This document shows positions 1 to 6,669 of a DNA stretch of 7,768 nucleotides, piece after piece. Within the stretch, counting starts at the first letter, position 1. The number at the start of each line of letters is the position of its first letter. The translations under genes were made by a program, and so were the position numbers. This DNA is from Silvanigrellaceae bacterium (GTDB lineage Bacteria; Bdellovibrionota; Oligoflexia; Silvanigrellales; Silvanigrellaceae), in contig CANJMU010000027.1 in NCBI GenBank assembly GCA_947475135.1, forward strand, positions 1-7,768, written 5' to 3'. Under the pieces are notes generated by a model that searched no databases, was not told where the DNA came from, and worked only from the letters and a program-made list of their open reading frames with translations.

Positions 1-152
1 ATATGGGGATCATCACTTCCGTTTCGACTGAGCCGTAATCGGGTTGCAATCGAAGGATATTTTTCTGAAAAATCGGAGCATCGATCTCTCAGATAATTCA
101 TTTCTTTTTCAAAATATTCGTATTCTGATTTATCTTTATTAATTTCTACCAT
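1..152 (-). CDS. tssF: Type VI secretion baseplate subunit TssF, N-terminal fragment (cut by left edge)
   Basis: Only the first 50 or so codons are present; the frame is open to the window edge. Reading from the ATG at 152, the protein has YEYFEKEMNYLRDRCSDFSE near its start, then EKYPSIATRLRL and finally SDDPH. This matches the TssF N-terminus, where the family has a pattern like YYxxELxYLRxxxxxFAxxYPxIAxRL...DPHVERL. TssF is a T6SS baseplate wedge component that assembles with TssG, TssE and TssK under the contractile sheath. The gene starts 10 bp after the tssE stop on the same strand, so it belongs to the same operon. No strong Shine-Dalgarno is visible; the best is a weak AAGTGA about 10 bases upstream. 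The start is chosen because it gives the usual short lead before the conserved YF..E..YLR motif. The order and motif together make the call firm despite the fragment's size. Confidence 0.88.
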   Translation of the reverse strand, partial: MVEINKDKSEYEYFEKEMNYLRDRCSDFSEKYPSIATRLRLSRNGSDDPH

Positions 153-162
153 AATTTTTTAT

Positions 163-567
163 TCACTTATTTAATTTTTTATATAAAAATGGATAAACAG
201 AAAACTCTTCTTCATTCGCAACACGACCTTTAATGACAATAACATTTTCACCATTCATAACTTCATTTTCTATTTTCACATCACGAAGTCTTGGCTCGAA
301 ATGGTTGAGTGCATGATAAAGACATTGTTGTAATTTATTTTCGGATAATAAATCCATCAGACGTAAATTTACAATATCAGGAAGTCCAAAATGTTTGACA
401 TTAAGTTTTGTATTTAAATATTCATCTAAAGAAATATCAATGGTATTATTAAAAAGTCTTTCTATATTTCTTGCAATAGATTGAGCAACCAAATTATTTC
501 TGTTGTCTATTCTTTTCCATAAATTTGTTCTCAATATTTTTTCTTCTGTAAAATAATCGAAAAACAT
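163..567 (-). CDS. tssE: Type VI secretion baseplate subunit TssE (gp25-like)
   Basis: A 134-residue gp25/lysozyme-like-fold baseplate protein, the T6SS counterpart of phage T4 gp25, which helps start sheath polymerisation in the cytoplasm. Family hallmarks are visible: a helical N-terminal half with the arginine-rich stretch AQSIARNIERLFN (about 28-40), the GLPD motif in FGLPDI (60-65), and the signature FEPRL (90-94) followed by a beta-rich C-terminus (VIVIKGRV, 109-116). Its length is normal for TssE. The frame extends upstream to a TTG at 579, inside tssK, but ATG 567 is the better start: it has GGAGAG centred about 8 bases upstream and sits one base after the tssK stop (TAG-A-ATG), the layout of translationally coupled genes. 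The downstream neighbour is tssF, 10 bp away. Both context and motifs support the call. Confidence 0.92.
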   Translation of the reverse strand: MFFDYFTEEKILRTNLWKRIDNRNNLVAQSIARNIERLFNNTIDISLDEYLNTKLNVKHFGLPDIVNLRLMDLLSENKLQQCLYHALNHFEPRLRDVKIENEVMNGENVIVIKGRVANEEEFSVYPFLYKKLNK

Positions 568-568
568 T

Positions 569-1999
569 CTACTCTCCAATAGTTTCTGATATTGGTTTTT
601 CAGGATCGCTTTCAGATTTATTTTCTTGAATTAGAACGTCCGCAGTCAGATCTTGTGATTTGTTTTCCGGTTTTATTTCTTCTTGTTGTCTTTGTTTTTT
701 AGGCTTATAAACAAAAAGCTCTAATGGTTTAAATTCCAAATTATCTTTATTTAAAATAATAATATTGTCTAAATCTTTTGTAATACCTTCGAAATCAACT
801 TTAAATAAAAGCACATCTTTTGTCGGTAAAATATCTTCAGTTTTTTCTAAATGAGTACGCCGAAATCCTAACACACGATTTGTCATTGCTTGATCAATTT
901 TATTAATATCGACAATCACCGCATTTTGTAGCCATTTTTTAGAATCTTTATCAGACACGCCATGACTTTTTTTCAATCCAATTAAAATATAATCACGTTT
1001 AATATCTCCCGAGAATACTTTAATTCCATAGCGACCCTCTTCTTCCACAAAGCTGACCGTTGTATATTTTTCATTCACAGCGCGCGTTAATAACAATTCA
1101 ATAATAGTTTTTAATTCTTCAAAAGTTTTATTCAAATCTTCATGTTTATATTTAGGGACAAGAGGTGGTGTCATGCTGTCAGACATAAGTGACATACTAC
1201 CTAAAATAGAGCACATCGACATATATAAATCATAGGGATGAGACTGATGATTTATAAGCAAGGCCTCTATCTGAGGTAAAAAAGTTCCCAAACCTAAAAT
1301 TAAAAACATGTTTTCGCTAAAGTAACTAAACGATTTATTTTGTCCACTATTTTTAATTTCTTCGCCAATATGATACAGCTTTTTTCTCATCGATAAACAG
1401 ATGTCAGAGCACATATTATGAATGAATGAATCTTTTTCGACAAATAAACATGGCGCAGAAAAATTAATAATTTCCCAAACCCCATCATTTAATTTGAGCT
1501 CGAATGCTTTAATTTTATAAAACGCATGACTTAGAAAATCTTTTTTTTCTAACTTAACATTAGGAACAAGCGACAAACATTGGATCGGTTCTTGAGAGGT
1601 GTTGATATCTGTAATTCCAGATCGAGTTGTGCTGATATAACGAGGATGCGTTCCGCTGACAAAATTATTTTCAAAAATTTTTGGAAAAACTAAAAATAAT
1701 TCCAGCGTTCCTTTAGACTCTGTTCCCAAACTATATTCTATATTTAATTCTTGAATTTGAGTGGAATCCACATACGTTCCATTAGGAAAAATACATTTTA
1801 ATTTCGTCACTCTTAAAACATTGGACAATAATGCAGATTTATCGACATCCATACTCAGAATGCCGTAATAGTAATCTCCTTTTAATGCGATAGAAATACT
1901 AGAGAGACTTTCTTGTCTTAATGTCATTTGTTGAAAATGATGTGCTAGTAAAGGCATTCCTTCATACCATTGAACAATCGGTGGTAAAATGGATTCCAT
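569..1999 (-). CDS. tssK: Type VI secretion baseplate subunit TssK
   Basis: A 476-residue TssK, the T6SS baseplate protein that links the TssEFG wedge to the TssJLM membrane complex. The N-terminus is diagnostic: PPIVQWYEGMPLLAHHFQQ (about 6-24) matches the family pattern VxWxEGMxLxPxHFQQ. The folded part runs to about residue 433, close to the usual length of roughly 445. It is followed by a 43-residue hydrophilic tail (434-476) rich in K, Q, E, S and P that looks disordered. That tail is odd, because the C-terminal domain of TssK is the part that contacts the membrane complex. The start is clear: AAGGAG lies 7-8 bases before ATG 1999. The gene heads the visible cluster tssK-tssE-tssF and ends one base before the tssE ATG. 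No tssJ or tssL is adjacent in this window; the gene upstream is flagellin, 146 bp away. Confidence 0.93.
   Translation of the reverse strand: MESILPPIVQWYEGMPLLAHHFQQMTLRQESLSSISIALKGDYYYGILSMDVDKSALLSNVLRVTKLKCIFPNGTYVDSTQIQELNIEYSLGTESKGTLELFLVFPKIFENNFVSGTHPRYISTTRSGITDINTSQEPIQCLSLVPNVKLEKKDFLSHAFYKIKAFELKLNDGVWEIINFSAPCLFVEKDSFIHNMCSDICLSMRKKLYHIGEEIKNSGQNKSFSYFSENMFLILGLGTFLPQIEALLINHQSHPYDLYMSMCSILGSMSLMSDSMTPPLVPKYKHEDLNKTFEELKTIIELLLTRAVNEKYTTVSFVEEEGRYGIKVFSGDIKRDYILIGLKKSHGVSDKDSKKWLQNAVIVDINKIDQAMTNRVLGFRRTHLEKTEDILPTKDVLLFKVDFEGITKDLDNIIILNKDNLEFKPLELFVYKPKKQRQQEEIKPENKSQDLTADVLIQENKSESDPEKPISETIGE
572..577 (-). promoter_or_regulatory. Ribosome binding site that decides the tssE start
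   Basis: GGAGAG on the minus strand lies inside the last codons of tssK, with the GGAG core 6 bases before ATG 567. It supports ATG 567 over the in-frame TTG at 579 and indicates that tssE translation is coupled to termination of tssK. Confidence 0.6.
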
Positions 2000-2066
2000 A
2001 AATAGACTCCTTCATTTATCAATTTTTTAATTTTAAAATGAGATATGATTTATTTTGAATTAATTT

Positions 2067-2095
2067 ATATTATTATTCAATAGGGTTTGATTCAA
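2067..2095 (-). promoter_or_regulatory. Candidate sigma70-like promoter for the tssK-tssE-tssF operon
   Basis: On the minus strand TTGAAT (2090-2095) and TAATAT (2067-2072) are separated by exactly 17 bases, each matching 4 of 6 consensus positions. Transcription would start near 2060, giving a leader of about 60 nt before tssK. The surrounding 146-bp gap (2000-2145) is extremely AT-rich, so chance matches are common. I see no GC-rich hairpin plus T-run there, so readthrough from the flagellin gene is also possible. Confidence 0.35.
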
Positions 2096-2145
2096 TATTT
2101 TGACTTATATTTTTAAAACTTCTCAATAACACTCAATTTAAGTGA

Positions 2146-3132
2146 CTACTGTCCTACCAACCGTGCTGCTGCAGCGACGGACTGATTGGCCTGAGCTAAA
2201 ACAGAAACACCTGCTTGTTTTAAAATAAGTGCCTGTGCATTTTTAGAAGACTCTTCTGCAAAATCCGTGTCACGAATTCGACTATTCGCCGCACTAAAAT
2301 TTTCAGACATCGTTGCCAAATTGCTAATTGTTGAATTCAAACGATTTTGCACAGCGCCTAAATCTGCACGATGCCCCGCAATTCTTGAAATGGCTTCATC
2401 AAGTTTTGCAATTGATTTTTGTGCCATCATTTTTGATGCAGTGGCAGGAGAACTATCATCTTCGCTTTTAACATAGGTTCCGATTTCAGCAACTCCCTCA
2501 TCAGAAACAAAACCAAGTCCATGTGTCGTCACGTCATATTGATCAAAATTTGCGCGAATGATATTGACTGGATTATTTTTAAATTTACCCATAACTTTTT
2601 CAGGATCTTGGGAATCAAATTGCTCGACCCAGCTTTTACCCACCTGAAATTCAAAGGGAGGCTCATTGGTCCGCTTGCGCATTTCTTCCGGCAGACTTTC
2701 TGAATTGGATTTTCCAACAATCAACAACGTTCCGTTATATTCCGTAGAATGGGCAATACGATCGATTTCATCCTTGAGCTGCGTGTATTCTTTATCAATA
2801 AAAGAACGCTCGTTATTTCCAATGGTATCTGACGCTGCCTGAACACTTAATTCACGAAGTCTTGAGATAATATTTCCAATTTCATTCATCCCTCCTTCAG
2901 CAACCTGCAACATGGAAATACCATCGTTTGCGTTTCTTTTTGCCATATTAATTCCACGAATATCTGACTTTAATTTTTCACTAATAGCCAGTCCTGCGGC
3001 ATCATCTGCACTTTTATTAATGCGATAACCCGAACTTAATTTTTGCATAGAACTATCATTTAATTGAGTTGAAATATCCAAGGCTTTTTGTGAATTTAAA
3101 GCTTGCATATTTGTTTGAATCCTAAGACCCAT
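2146..3132 (-). CDS. fliC: Flagellin, flagellar filament subunit
   Basis: A 328-residue flagellin, the exported protein that polymerises into the flagellar filament. The conserved D0/D1 N-terminal half is intact (1 to about 140): GLRIQTN (2-8), KLSSGYRINKSADDAAGLAI (31-50), NRNAND-type segment RNAND (66-70), GISMLQVAEGG (71-81) and LRELSVQAASDT (92-103). The C-terminal half (about 240-328) has LGAVQNRLNSTISNL, AANSRIRDTDFAEE (281-294) and a typical end, ANQSVAAAARLVGQ. The central region (about 140-235) is short and divergent, as expected of the exposed D2/D3 part; FEFQVG (160-165) resembles Bdellovibrio-type flagellins. The frame opens at ATG 3168, but ATG 3132 is the start: it gives the canonical M-G-L-R-I and has AAGGAGG 8 bases upstream. 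No other flagellar gene is in the window. The gene is less AT-rich than its neighbours, as usual for a highly expressed gene. The symbol is generic; several paralogues may exist. Confidence 0.96.
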   Translation of the reverse strand: MGLRIQTNMQALNSQKALDISTQLNDSSMQKLSSGYRINKSADDAAGLAISEKLKSDIRGINMAKRNANDGISMLQVAEGGMNEIGNIISRLRELSVQAASDTIGNNERSFIDKEYTQLKDEIDRIAHSTEYNGTLLIVGKSNSESLPEEMRKRTNEPPFEFQVGKSWVEQFDSQDPEKVMGKFKNNPVNIIRANFDQYDVTTHGLGFVSDEGVAEIGTYVKSEDDSSPATASKMMAQKSIAKLDEAISRIAGHRADLGAVQNRLNSTISNLATMSENFSAANSRIRDTDFAEESSKNAQALILKQAGVSVLAQANQSVAAAARLVGQ

Positions 3133-3140
3133 TGCTGCTT

Positions 3141-3147
3141 CCTCCTT
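3141..3147 (-). promoter_or_regulatory. Strong ribosome binding site of the flagellin gene
   Basis: AAGGAGG on the minus strand, 8 bases before ATG 3132, is a near-perfect anti-16S match. It fixes the flagellin start at MGLRI rather than at the in-frame ATG 12 codons upstream and fits high expression. Confidence 0.85.
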
Positions 3148-3206
3148 GAAACATAAAGCTTGATACATCCATCCAGAATGAACTGGGGCCTTTAAAAAAT
3201 AAAAAA

Positions 3207-3223
3207 GTAAATTTAAAATTTAC
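3207..3223. promoter_or_regulatory. 17-bp perfect inverted repeat in the flagellin 5' region
   Basis: GTAAATTTAAAATTTAC is a perfect dyad (8-bp arms, one central base) 75 bp upstream of the flagellin ATG. On the minus strand it is followed at once by TTTTTTATTTTTT, so it could be a weak terminator/attenuator-like hairpin in the flagellin leader, or a DNA site for a dimeric regulator of the flagellin or namZ-type promoter. It is entirely A/T apart from its ends, so part of the symmetry could be compositional. Confidence 0.4.
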
Positions 3224-3310
3224 CTTGAGAATTTTTGAATTCCTTTTTCAAAGGTTTCTCTTCTTTCGTTTTTATATTTCTTGAATGAATGGAAATTATT
3301 TGCAGCATTA

Positions 3311-3333
3311 TTTACAATCTGACATTTTGTAAA
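3311..3333. promoter_or_regulatory. Operator-like inverted repeat upstream of the namZ-type gene
   Basis: TTTACAA, nine bases, TTGTAAA: two perfect 7-bp arms whose centres are 16 bp apart, about one and a half helical turns, ending 24 bp before the start codon at 3358. The size and position resemble an operator for a dimeric repressor overlapping the promoter or transcript start. The regulator cannot be named. I could not place a convincing -35/-10 pair for this gene. Confidence 0.4.
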
Positions 3334-3357
3334 CATTCTATCTGAAAGGAAATAAAA

Positions 3358-4635
3358 ATGATTCAAACTGGACTCGATCTCATTTTACATAACCATCTTT
3401 CATTTTCCGAATGGGGAAGAATTGGTTTAGTCGTGAATCAATCTTCTGTTGCTTCGCATTATGAACCCACAATAGATGTCATTTATCAGCGAGATAAATA
3501 CGATCAATTAAAATGTATTTTTGGGCCCCAGCATGGCTATTATCAAACTGAACAAGACAACATGAAAGAAACAGAAGATCAATTTTATCGTCTTCCCAAT
3601 GGAAAAAAAATTCCTTTATTGAGTTTATATTCACAAACACGGGAACCCTTAAAGGAACATTTTGACCTTATTGATACCTTGGTGATTGATCTTCAAGATA
3701 TTGGATGTCGAATTTATACTTACATGTTGACAATGGCGGCCTGTTTACGCGCGGCTTCCCTTCATAAAAAAAAAGTTGTGATTTTAGATCGTCCCAATCC
3801 CATTGGCCTTGCTTTGCAAAATAAAAATATTTCAAAAACAAACCCAAAAAAATATTTGAATATTGAAGGACATCTATTAGACCCCAAATTTCATAGTTTT
3901 GTTGGATGGTATGATATTCCTTTTCGACATGGATTAACCATGGGAGAGCTAGGAAACTATTTTATTGAAAAAGATCATTTAACTGTAGATTATGAAATTA
4001 TTCCCTGCACGAATTTAAAAAGAAACACGCCTTTAAAAATTTTTCAAGAAATGCCTTGGGCAATGCCGTCACCAAATATTCCGACTTGGACAAGCAGTTT
4101 TTTATTTCCTGCATTTGTTACCTTAGAAGCAACAAACATCAGTGAGGGTCGTGGGACAACGTTACCTTTTCAATTGGTTGGTGCGCCTTGGATGAATGCA
4201 AAAAAATGCATTCAATTTTTAATTCAGCACAAAAAATATTACCTTTACGACTCTCAAATAGACAATAGTATTTTTTTTCGTCCCCATCAATTTCGACCAA
4301 CTTTCAATAAACACCACAACGAGATCTGCAATGGACTTCAAATTCATATCTTCCATTATGAAAATATTCATTTGTACAATTTAGGACTTTTGTTTCTTTA
4401 TTTCTGTAAGGTTACACACCCCAAAGAATTCAGCTGGAAAGAACCCGGATACGAATATAATTTTGAGCATTTGCCCATTCATTTAATTCTTGGAAATGAT
4501 ATTGTTTATCATCTTCTAGAAGATGATAATTCAGATCAAAATAAATTGAAAAATATTTTAAATTATCTTAAATCTGGGGATGAAATTTCCGATCATTTTT
4601 ATGAAAAGGTTCAGAAACATTTGATTTATAACTGA
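3358..4635 (+). CDS. namZ: NamZ/DUF1343-family protein, exo-beta-N-acetylmuramidase type (GH171)
   Basis: A 425-residue DUF1343 protein. Characterised members (Bacillus NamZ, GH171) release terminal N-acetylmuramic acid from peptidoglycan glycan chains during wall turnover. Family blocks in order: GLDLIL at 5-10; RIGLVVNQSS (21-30); FGPQHG (55-60); SLYSQTREP (89-97); DLQDIGCRIYTY (111-122); DRPNPIG (144-150); RHGLTMGEL (190-198); MPSPNIPT (236-243); SEGRGTTLPF (262-271) and GAPW (275-278). The C-terminal subdomain has FRPTFNKHHNEICNG (312-326). The position usually written PEHG in Bacillus-type NamZ is PQHG here, followed by EQDNM, as I recall for a recognised subset of the family. No signal peptide is visible; the domain begins at the first residues, so the protein appears cytosolic. 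GAAAGGA 7 bases before ATG 3358 supports the start. It is divergent from flagellin and convergent with the next gene (17 bp gap). Family assignment is firm; the exact substrate is inferred. Confidence 0.88.
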   Translation: MIQTGLDLILHNHLSFSEWGRIGLVVNQSSVASHYEPTIDVIYQRDKYDQLKCIFGPQHGYYQTEQDNMKETEDQFYRLPNGKKIPLLSLYSQTREPLKEHFDLIDTLVIDLQDIGCRIYTYMLTMAACLRAASLHKKKVVILDRPNPIGLALQNKNISKTNPKKYLNIEGHLLDPKFHSFVGWYDIPFRHGLTMGELGNYFIEKDHLTVDYEIIPCTNLKRNTPLKIFQEMPWAMPSPNIPTWTSSFLFPAFVTLEATNISEGRGTTLPFQLVGAPWMNAKKCIQFLIQHKKYYLYDSQIDNSIFFRPHQFRPTFNKHHNEICNGLQIHIFHYENIHLYNLGLLFLYFCKVTHPKEFSWKEPGYEYNFEHLPIHLILGNDIVYHLLEDDNSDQNKLKNILNYLKSGDEISDHFYEKVQKHLIYN

Positions 4636-4652
4636 AGGCTTACCCTCCCTCT

Positions 4653-6602
4653 TCAAGCTTCAAGGGTTACAGGCACAGCTCCTCTGACAGCACGATAAAG
4701 ATATTTCGGCCACAAAACAGAATCTTTAATCGTTTCCCACATAGATCGCCACCATCCCTCTTCATTATTATAACGATAAATTAAAGTTGAAATGCAAAAA
4801 TAAAGAAAATAAAGCGCCCCAATTAAAATACCCACAGAACGCCAATCCCACCACGGATTCCAACCACCTGAATGATCTTCTGAAGGCCTTTTGCAAACCG
4901 TTTGTGAATTATCCCGAGTTCGACAACTCAAAATATCCGCATTGGGAGCCCCCGAGCACGTGCCCGATGTTGGTTCATACTCACCATCATTTTCGTCAGA
5001 GTAAACCTCTATTGGCTTGTCACAATGATACGAATTTCCTTGATAATAAAAATCTTTGCGATATTTTTTCTGTGGTTTTAAATTGAGAAAAGATTTGTCA
5101 TTTTGAATCAGTGAACCGTCTTCCTGAATGCGCGAAAAAGAGAGACTCATTTTTTGAAACGGTGAATTTTTGAATGAATTTATTGAAAAATTAAAATGAT
5201 TCGGCTCATTATTTAAGGTAACAGAATAAAAATAGGAATTTTCATCATCGGAAAAAGATGCAAAAAAACGATATCGTAAATCTACAGGAAGATTATTTTT
5301 TAAATTTTTATCTCTTAAAAAAGAATTTCTGAATAAAGATTTTGTGTATTTTTCACCCACTTTTTTCTTTGAATTGAATACAAATAAATTCCACTGATCT
5401 CGAAAAATACGAACCTGATTTTGGAAATCCAAATCACAAGAAATCTCTACAGATTGAAAACAAACTCGATTTTCAATCTGGGACAATGTCACTCCTAATA
5501 AATTTTCCGCATTATGGTAAAGTAACATTTCAGAATTTTCTAGGGATAAAGATTCTAAAACATTGAATAATTTCCCATGGTAATTTTCCGTTCCAACGCC
5601 CTTCCAAAAATGATTGGAATTAAAAAAAGGTGTTCCATTTTTTTGGATGCAAACTAATTTCATTTCATAATGATCATTTTCAAAAACAGATTTTAATGCC
5701 ACAAGATCATTATTGCACGATAAAAATAATATTAATTTTTCTTTTTTATCTGACAAAAAAACATTCATGGTTTGTAAGAAAACATCTTTGATAAATTGCG
5801 AAGAATGATTTGTATAAACCCATTTATCCCCAGAATCATTTTGAAAAATAGTTCCATTTTCCAATCGAACAATACTTTTAATTTCAAATGTGTCTGGCAT
5901 CACAGCAAAAAATAAATGACCGAAATGAACACTCTCTACAAAAAAAGTATTTTCGTTCACACCCAATGCATCCGAAAGAACTGAAGTGATGTTGACTTGA
6001 GGATCATCTAAATGAATTCCAAAACTTTCATAGAAATTGAGAGACTCGGATATTTTTTCAAATTTATTTTTGCTTTTATGAAAAGCCATGATAAATAATT
6101 TTTCTTTTCCACGAACTAAATAAGGATGAGAATAATCAGGACTTAAATCGTTCAACCCAGTCACAATTAAATTATTTTTATGAAAGCCTAGATCCTCGAA
6201 TTGACTTTCGGACATTTCGTAAACGAGCTTGTAAGTATCATTTTCATTATAAGAATCTAATAATATTTCATAAAAACCAATTTTATTTGCACTTTCAAAC
6301 GAAGAAAACACAGAAAAATAATTGGTGTCAATCTGCTGCTGATGAAAGGGGAAATAAAAAATTGGTTTTTTTCCAAAAGATAAAAAATCCTCTTTTTTAA
6401 GAATGCAATTTGTTCGACAAGGAGCATCTTCATTTTCATATATTTTAAATAATTGATAATTTTGATCTTCTTTTTCAAAATAAAATGACTCTAAATTTTG
6501 ATCATTTTTTTGTTTACTTTCATTTGCAATAGATTTTGAAAAAACAGGAAGCAAACTTAAAGTCATTAATTTTGAATAAGATAAAAGCTCTCTTCTTTTC
6601 AT
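4653..6602 (-). CDS. Unrecognised exported protein with C-terminal membrane anchor
   Basis: I do not recognise this 649-residue protein. It starts MKRRELLSYSKLMTLSLLPV, a basic n-region and hydrophobic stretch forming a signal peptide (probable cleavage after SKSIA, about 26). The RRELL motif is Tat-like, though Sec export is equally possible. The large middle part (about 40-510) is rich in F, N, S, K and short hydrophobic strands (LFIMAF, LILFLSCNNDL, LFVFN), suggesting a beta-rich, possibly propeller-like fold; that is inference. Near the C-terminus four cysteines (527, 549, 560, 570) and a Trp-rich patch GGWNPWWDW (579-587) precede one membrane helix (about 589-609), then a short basic, aromatic tail with WW and WPKYLYRAVR, presumably cytoplasmic. 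ATG 6602 is chosen over the in-frame ATG 6617 and TTG 6641 because it has a good ribosome site and yields a clean signal peptide. It lies 67 bp after kdsA on the same strand, so the two may be cotranscribed. Confidence 0.8.
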   Translation of the reverse strand: MKRRELLSYSKLMTLSLLPVFSKSIANESKQKNDQNLESFYFEKEDQNYQLFKIYENEDAPCRTNCILKKEDFLSFGKKPIFYFPFHQQQIDTNYFSVFSSFESANKIGFYEILLDSYNENDTYKLVYEMSESQFEDLGFHKNNLIVTGLNDLSPDYSHPYLVRGKEKLFIMAFHKSKNKFEKISESLNFYESFGIHLDDPQVNITSVLSDALGVNENTFFVESVHFGHLFFAVMPDTFEIKSIVRLENGTIFQNDSGDKWVYTNHSSQFIKDVFLQTMNVFLSDKKEKLILFLSCNNDLVALKSVFENDHYEMKLVCIQKNGTPFFNSNHFWKGVGTENYHGKLFNVLESLSLENSEMLLYHNAENLLGVTLSQIENRVCFQSVEISCDLDFQNQVRIFRDQWNLFVFNSKKKVGEKYTKSLFRNSFLRDKNLKNNLPVDLRYRFFASFSDDENSYFYSVTLNNEPNHFNFSINSFKNSPFQKMSLSFSRIQEDGSLIQNDKSFLNLKPQKKYRKDFYYQGNSYHCDKPIEVYSDENDGEYEPTSGTCSGAPNADILSCRTRDNSQTVCKRPSEDHSGGWNPWWDWRSVGILIGALYFLYFCISTLIYRYNNEEGWWRSMWETIKDSVLWPKYLYRAVRGAVPVTLEA

Positions 6603-6606
6603 AAAA

Positions 6607-6615
6607 TCCCTTTCC
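6607..6615 (-). promoter_or_regulatory. Ribosome binding site that decides the start of the exported protein
   Basis: GGAAAGGGA on the minus strand ends 4 bases before ATG 6602. The alternative starts at 6617 and 6641 have only U-rich sequence upstream, so 6602 is preferred, and it places the twin-arginine signal peptide exactly at the N-terminus. Confidence 0.6.
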
Positions 6616-6669
6616 ATGAAAATAAATAAAGAAACACACAAGGAAGACTATAGAGTGATACAAAAAATC

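Noticed and set aside
2267..2476. 69-codon open frame on the plus strand
   Set aside because: It lies wholly antisense to the conserved 3' half of flagellin, has no ribosome site, and its product resembles nothing; it is a shadow of the flagellin codons.
2521..2720. Short open frames on both strands inside the flagellin central region
   Set aside because: They overlap the flagellin gene in other frames, have no start signals, and there is no sign of a frameshift in flagellin.
3173..3186. CCAG-N6-CTGG hairpin in the flagellin leader
   Set aside because: The stem is only 4 bp and cannot be told from chance; no start site or anti-sequence relation to the ribosome site was seen.
3133..3357. Search for a sigma28 or sigma54 flagellar promoter before flagellin
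   Set aside because: No TAAA-N-GCCGATAA or TGGCAC-N5-TTGC-like match was found on the minus strand; only weak sigma70-like hexamers exist, so no promoter is called.
4633..4662. Imperfect stem (TGAAGGCTT against AAGCTTCA) at the junction of the convergent genes, considered as a bidirectional terminator
   Set aside because: The stem has a bulge and a 13-base loop, overlaps both gene ends, and no T-run follows on either strand, so I do not call it a terminator.
4787..5086. 99-codon plus-strand frame opposite the exported protein gene
   Set aside because: It is antisense to the signal-anchored protein's C-terminal region; the Cys and His content simply mirrors that gene's codons.
6257..6478. 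73-codon minus-strand frame within the exported protein gene
   Set aside because: It is in an alternative frame of very AT-rich coding DNA, Lys/Ile/Phe-rich by composition, and without a ribosome site.
4653..6602. Idea that the large unknown protein is a T6SS effector
   Set aside because: It has an N-terminal signal peptide and a C-terminal membrane anchor, is not next to the T6SS genes, and shows no PAAR, VgrG, Rhs or MIX-like feature.
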